Shown one piece after another: positions 45,244-48,335 of a stretch of DNA of 48,335 nt; position 1 is the first letter of the stretch; every line of letters begins with the position of its first letter. The position numbers and the translations under genes were made by a program. Location: assembly GCA_045646525.1 (NCBI GenBank), contig JAZRKX010000011.1, forward strand, positions 1 to 48,335, given 5' to 3'. Source of the DNA: RGIG8748 sp045646525. GTDB lineage: Bacteria; Bacillota; Clostridia; UMGS1810. The notes under the pieces are model-generated. The model was not told where the DNA came from. It saw only the letters and a program-made list of their open reading frames with translations, and did not search any database.

Positions 45244-46058
45244 AAAGACAACTTGACCTATGCGACCTTTACCCTAGTTCTTTTCCGAAAGAAAAAAAGG
45301 TCAGTAGGTTTGAGGCTTCTGAATCTGGCGGCGAGGCTTGGCAATACAAGATGCGAGAATTATTCGCCAAAGAAGAATCGGATATGCCGTATTGGGAGAA
45401 TTACGACCTAGATATTAAAAAAAGCACTGTAGAGGAGATTCCAGTATCGGTAGCGAAGCGAGTGATTGACAAATACGAGTGGCTAGGCTGTATGCCTGTA
45501 GGCGTTAAAAAATGTTATGGATTGTACTTTCCTAGCAAGAACGACAACACGAGGATTCTAGGCGGCGTGACGGTGTTCTCAAAGGAATACGCAGAGAACA
45601 CAGGAGTGTGGGAAAAGTACGGATTCAACGGAGAAATCATCTTACTAGCCAGAGGAGTCAACTTGCACTTCTGTCCGAAAAACGCCAACAGCCATCTGAT
45701 TATGGAGTCAATTAAGATGCTCCCAGAAGAATACAAGGTCATTACCTGTACCGTAGACCCATTAGCAGGCGAGGTAGGAACGATATATCAATCATGCAAT
45801 TTCTACTATGTCGGAGTTATGAGGCGGTGCAAGGAGCGAACAGGGTGCATCATCGGAGACAAGCTGTACGGCTCTAGAGCGTTGCGCCAGAAGTTCGGAA
45901 CGCAGAAGAAGGAAGTTGTTTTAGAGAAATGCCCAGAAGCCAGATTCATCAAGCAGAAGTCAAAAGGAAGATATTTCTACTTCCGAGGAGACAAGAGGAT
46001 AAAAAGAGACAACTTAAAGAAAATCAGTCACATGATTAAACCGTATCCAAAGAGGTGA
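45222..46058 (+). CDS. Mom-like DNA modification protein
   Basis: 278 aa from GTG 45222, AAGGAA upstream. The middle region (KRVIDKYEWLGCMPVGVKKC, LGGVTVFSKEYAENTGV) and especially DPLAGEVGTIYQSCNFYYVG match the GNAT-fold Mom family of phage Mu. Mom adds a carbamoylmethyl group to adenine N6, protecting phage DNA from many restriction enzymes. Whether this protein makes the same group is not known. It sits in the early operon, so modification would precede packaging. Its presence fits the near absence of GATC. Confidence 0.76.
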   Translation: MGETLEVKRQLDLCDLYPSSFPKEKKVSRFEASESGGEAWQYKMRELFAKEESDMPYWENYDLDIKKSTVEEIPVSVAKRVIDKYEWLGCMPVGVKKCYGLYFPSKNDNTRILGGVTVFSKEYAENTGVWEKYGFNGEIILLARGVNLHFCPKNANSHLIMESIKMLPEEYKVITCTVDPLAGEVGTIYQSCNFYYVGVMRRCKERTGCIIGDKLYGSRALRQKFGTQKKEVVLEKCPEARFIKQKSKGRYFYFRGDKRIKRDNLKKISHMIKPYPKR

Positions 46059-46061
46059 TTT

Positions 46062-46409
46062 ATGTATGAGTGTTTTCATTGCGGCGAGAGAGCCGTGATA
46101 TGGGATGGAGATTTCAGTTTTGAAGATTACGGCATGGAAGGAGAGGGGATTATAAATACCTGCCATTGCACGAATTGCGGAGCAAGAATTGAATACTACA
46201 TCAGCTTGGAAGATGAAGAGGAGAGCGAAAAATTGAAGGGGGAAAAATATGAAGAAGAGATTGTTTTTACTGATATTAGCCATGATGATGTTGTGGCTTT
46301 CCGCGGAGAATTGCGCAGAAGCCAAGACAACATACCGATACATCACACAGAAGGTGAAGTTATCAAAGGAACTGAAGGTCAAGCACAACACAAAGGTAAA
46401 GCTGATTAA
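46062..46409 (+). CDS. Zinc-ribbon protein overlapping a secreted-protein gene
   Basis: 115 aa with AAAGAGGTG upstream. N-terminal zinc ribbon: CFHCGE (residues 4-9) and CHCTNCGARI. The last third overlaps the next gene by 161 bases in another frame. The overlapped tail (GELRRSQDNIPIHH) is not obviously conserved-looking and may be a read-through extension. No family beyond zinc ribbon. Confidence 0.55.
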   Translation: MYECFHCGERAVIWDGDFSFEDYGMEGEGIINTCHCTNCGARIEYYISLEDEEESEKLKGEKYEEEIVFTDISHDDVVAFRGELRRSQDNIPIHHTEGEVIKGTEGQAQHKGKAD

Positions 46410-46788
46410 GCAGGGTAAGAAGTACGCACAGGTCGAGTATAACGGAGAGCAGTACAAGGTCAAAAAGAAGTATCTGTGCAAGTGGAAGTCACCGAAGCTG
46501 TACACACGCAAGCAGTTCAAGCGTAAGGGTCGTATTCGTTGGAGAGGTTGGTCTTGGACTTGGTACACGCAGAGAATACTTCCGGGACGGTCACTTCCGA
46601 TAAAAGGTCGGCACTTGGACAAACAAGGCTTCGTATGCGACAAGGACGGCTACATCGTACTGGCTTCCAGTATCGGCTACAAGAAGCAACGCAAGATACT
46701 ACCTACGCCATTCGGTAAGTACGGCAAGGTGTATGACACCAATGGCACATGGAATTATGGTTGGCGTGATGTGTACACGAATTGGTGA
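46249..46788 (+). CDS. Secreted protein with signal peptide
   Basis: 179 aa with AAGGGGG 8 nt upstream of the ATG. Signal peptide: MKKRLFLLILAMMMLW, then a small-residue cleavage region near AEA-K (about residue 25). The mature part is basic and beta-rich, ending RHLDKQGFVCDKDGYIVLASS and TPFGKYGKVYDTNG. The domain is common in Firmicute phage accessory secreted proteins and unknown in function. It may act at the host surface, for example in superinfection exclusion, or as a lysogen trait. Confidence 0.7.
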   Translation: MKKRLFLLILAMMMLWLSAENCAEAKTTYRYITQKVKLSKELKVKHNTKVKLIKQGKKYAQVEYNGEQYKVKKKYLCKWKSPKLYTRKQFKRKGRIRWRGWSWTWYTQRILPGRSLPIKGRHLDKQGFVCDKDGYIVLASSIGYKKQRKILPTPFGKYGKVYDTNGTWNYGWRDVYTNW

Positions 46789-46798
46789 GGTGAAGAAA

Positions 46799-47032
46799 AT
46801 GTGTGAATTTTGCGAAAGTGGGAAAAATATAAACGCCGAATACCGTGGAGAGGGTATTTTAACGATGAAAACAATGGTAGATAGAATGTTCGGAGCGATG
46901 AGCGATGATTCCTTCAAAGTAGCACACATAGAACAGGATAAACTGTGGGTGGACAATTCAAGCGGAGAGTACGCAGAATTGGGATTTGAAATTAACTACT
47001 GTCCTTTTTGCGGCGCAGAAATTGAGAGGTGA
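46799..47032 (+). CDS. Small zinc-ribbon protein
   Basis: 77 aa from ATG 46799 with GAGGTGAAG upstream. CEFCES at the N-terminus and CPFCGAEIER at the C-terminus form a split zinc ribbon around a beta-rich core. Widespread small phage family; function unknown. Confidence 0.7.
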   Translation: MCEFCESGKNINAEYRGEGILTMKTMVDRMFGAMSDDSFKVAHIEQDKLWVDNSSGEYAELGFEINYCPFCGAEIER

Positions 47033-47035
47033 AGC

Positions 47036-47203
47036 ATGACTGACGCAGAGTTCTTTGATTGGCTGATTGATTATATTTTTGAGTGCGATGAGAACAACGA
47101 AGAAGTAGTAGCAGAAGTGATATGCAGAAAGCTAATCAAGGCAGGAAAACTGAAAAGAGTTGAGATAGACGGAGTGATATATCAAGAGAGGGCAGACGCA
47201 TGA
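47036..47203 (+). CDS. Small winged-helix-like protein
   Basis: 55 aa from ATG 47036, AGAGGTGAAG upstream, ATGA overlap with the next gene. Acidic helix (TDAEFFDWLIDYIFECDEN) followed by VICRKLIKAGKLKRVEIDGVIY, a short winged-helix-like wing. Too short for a confident family. Confidence 0.6.
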   Translation: MTDAEFFDWLIDYIFECDENNEEVVAEVICRKLIKAGKLKRVEIDGVIYQERADA

Positions 47204-47463
47204 GTAGATATATAGACGCTGACAAACTGAAAGAACATTATATGTGGTGGGGCGGTGGTTTTACGGCTAACTGTAAAGACGGACAAAAAGAGGTTAAAAA
47301 AATCTTTGACGAAATTATTGATTTACAGCCAACCGCCAATGTTGTCGAGGTTGTAAGGTGTAAGGATTGCAAGAACTACGCAGGGCAAGGAATGTATTGC
47401 GTCCATAACATGATTGTAGATGACAATGACTTTTGCAGTTACGGAGAGAGGTCAGACGAATGA
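47200..47463 (+). CDS. Small cysteine-motif protein
   Basis: 87 aa, ATGA overlap. Starts SRYIDADKLKEHY and continues with IIDLQPTANVVEVVRCKDCKNYAG and a C-terminal FCSYGER; the pattern is very common among Clostridia/Bacilli phage early genes. CKDC plus later Cys could bind zinc. Function unknown. Confidence 0.72.
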   Translation: MSRYIDADKLKEHYMWWGGGFTANCKDGQKEVKKIFDEIIDLQPTANVVEVVRCKDCKNYAGQGMYCVHNMIVDDNDFCSYGERSDE

Positions 47464-47651
47464 AAGTCGGAGAAAAAATCAAGTGCAACGGAATGAGCGA
47501 TATGTGGAACACTAAAAATGTTCTTGAGCGTATTGGCATATATGCAGACCCGGAGTTTCCGATATGCAAGTTTACACTTAAAGTCTGGAAGATAAAGGAG
47601 AGCAAAGATGATAGTGTTGGTAGCGATATTAGCAAGTCTGGTGGTCTTTGA
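47460..47651 (+). CDS. Small hypothetical protein
   Basis: 63 aa from ATG 47460 (ATGA overlap with the previous gene), GAGAGAGG upstream. Beta-rich (KVGEKIKCNGMSDMWNTKNVLERIGIYA). No family recognised. A further membrane peptide starts inside its 3' end. Confidence 0.62.
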   Translation: MKVGEKIKCNGMSDMWNTKNVLERIGIYADPEFPICKFTLKVWKIKESKDDSVGSDISKSGGL

Positions 47652-47691
47652 TTGCATTTTAGCATGGCTACTGTACAGAGGGAATAAGTGA
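47608..47691 (+). CDS. 27-aa membrane peptide
   Basis: 27 aa (MIVLVAILASLVVFDCILAWLLYRGNK) with AAAGGAG 6 nt upstream. One membrane helix with a basic end. It overlaps the 63-aa gene and ends in the start of the NrdR-like gene (TGATG). The ribosome site and coupling favour translation. Confidence 0.55.
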   Translation: MIVLVAILASLVVFDCILAWLLYRGNK

Positions 47692-47915
47692 TGAATTGTC
47701 CACATTGCAATTCTCCGTCAACGCAAGTCCTTGACAGCAGAATGACAACGGACGGCAAGCGCAGACGAAGATATAGTTGTTACGATTGCGGTAGGCGGTT
47801 TACAACATACGAGTTCTCCGAAACGATGATAGACGAGGAAGCAATCAGAGAAGAGGAGAGAGACAAGACATTCAATGAGATTTTGAAACTGATTAGAGAG
47901 AGGAGAAACGCATGA
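47691..47915 (+). CDS. NrdR-like zinc-ribbon protein, short form
   Basis: 74 aa from ATG 47691, AGAGGGA upstream. Zinc ribbon CPHC...CYDC with RRRRYSCYDCGRRFTTYEF, the NrdR N-terminal signature, then an acidic helical tail. The ATP-cone of NrdR is missing. It is directly upstream of ssb; a second NrdR-like protein is downstream of ssb on the circle. Confidence 0.8.
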   Translation: MNCPHCNSPSTQVLDSRMTTDGKRRRRYSCYDCGRRFTTYEFSETMIDEEAIREEERDKTFNEILKLIRERRNA

Positions 47916-48325
47916 ACAAAGTGATTCTAGTCGGAAGGCTCACAAAAGACCCAGAGCCGAAAAGCAACACGGTTGTCAAGTACACTTTGGCGGTTGACAG
48001 GAAATTCAAGCGAGATGGTCAGCCGACAGCAGACTTCATAGAGTGCGTGACATTCGGGAGACAGTCAGAGTTTGCATTGCAATATCTTCATAAGGGCATG
48101 AAGGTTGGAGTGTGTGGCAGTATGCAGACAGGCTCATACACAGCGCAGGACGGCTCTAAACGCAAATCAACCGAGGTAGTGGTAGAGGAACACTATTTCA
48201 TGGAAAGCAAGGCGCAGGAGAGCGCACAGCGCGTCACAGAGCCATCCGATGTGTACGGAACGCGAAGCGACAATGTGATTGGTGGATTCCAAGAAGCGGT
48301 ACAGTCCGAATTGCCGTTTGATTAA
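47912..48325 (+). CDS. ssb: Single-stranded DNA-binding protein
   Basis: 137 aa, ATGA overlap with the NrdR-like gene. OB-fold signature: MNKVILVGRLTKDPEPK, YTLAVDRKF, ADFIECVTFGRQSE, GMKVGVCGSMQTGSYT. The C-terminus ends LPFD, the interaction tail of SSB proteins. It protects single-stranded DNA in replication and recombination. The gene continues over the contig junction; its 3' end is duplicated at 1-131. Confidence 0.95.
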   Translation: MNKVILVGRLTKDPEPKSNTVVKYTLAVDRKFKRDGQPTADFIECVTFGRQSEFALQYLHKGMKVGVCGSMQTGSYTAQDGSKRKSTEVVVEEHYFMESKAQESAQRVTEPSDVYGTRSDNVIGGFQEAVQSELPFD

Positions 48326-48335
48326 GGGGGATAGA

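Overview
The window is a complete circular temperate phage genome written as a linear contig. Its first 141 bases (1-141) are repeated exactly as its last 141 (48195-48335), so the unique circle is 48194 bp and the ssb gene spans the junction. Strong AGGAGG-type ribosome binding sites, dense overlapping genes (ATGA and TAATG junctions), a Firmicutes-type lysogeny switch, a holin plus amidase lysis pair and cysteine-rich proteins point to a tailed phage (long-tailed, probably siphovirus-like) of an anaerobic, low-to-medium GC Firmicute, most likely from a gut community. Host and habitat are inferences. I saw no tRNA, rRNA, CRISPR array or insertion sequence.

Layout. (1) 37858-40352 is the lysogeny region: a candidate attP with two pairs of arm-type repeats, a tyrosine integrase (-), a CI-like repressor (-), a divergent operator with tandem 12-bp repeats, a Cro-like gene (+) and a heavily structured non-coding stretch. 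(2) 40358-48325, continuing across the junction to 1499, is the early/middle plus-strand operon: small membrane peptides, an ERF recombinase, a NinB-like protein, RusA, a replication initiator, an HNH protein, an HTH/coiled-coil protein, a Mom-like DNA modification protein, many small zinc-ribbon proteins, two NrdR-like zinc-ribbon proteins flanking SSB, a glycosyltransferase-like protein and an ArpU-like late regulator. It ends at a bidirectional terminator (1501-1534). (3) 1537-9576 is a minus-strand block of about 24 small, mostly acidic, mostly unrecognised genes, including a DUF2958 protein, a SprT-like metalloprotease, an RHH protein and a very acidic possible DNA mimic. (4) 9577-10792 is a divergent control region and two further small plus-strand genes. 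(5) 10793-37857 is the late operon: TerS, metallophosphoesterase, MuF-like protein, TerL, portal, protease/scaffold, capsid, connectors, tail tube, frameshifted tail chaperones, tape measure, tail tip with an NlpC/P60-like domain, fibres including a collagen-like fibre, a glycosyltransferase, holin and endolysin.

The most interesting system is the minus-strand block with its control. At least five promoters in 2.5-10.8 kb have near-consensus -35/-10 boxes with the palindrome TGTCNGACA (or a close match) in the spacer. Three of them share extra architecture: two are near-copies with a second operator about 40 bp downstream, and one is divergent from a matching plus-strand promoter. The 8-mer GTC(A/T)GACA was found 11 times between 2.5 and 10.8 kb and not elsewhere. 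This looks like a self-contained regulon for accessory, possibly anti-defence, genes. Two observations fit a strong restriction challenge: by eye I found only one GATC in the whole sequence, where about 180 would be expected, and the phage encodes a Mom-like DNA modification protein.
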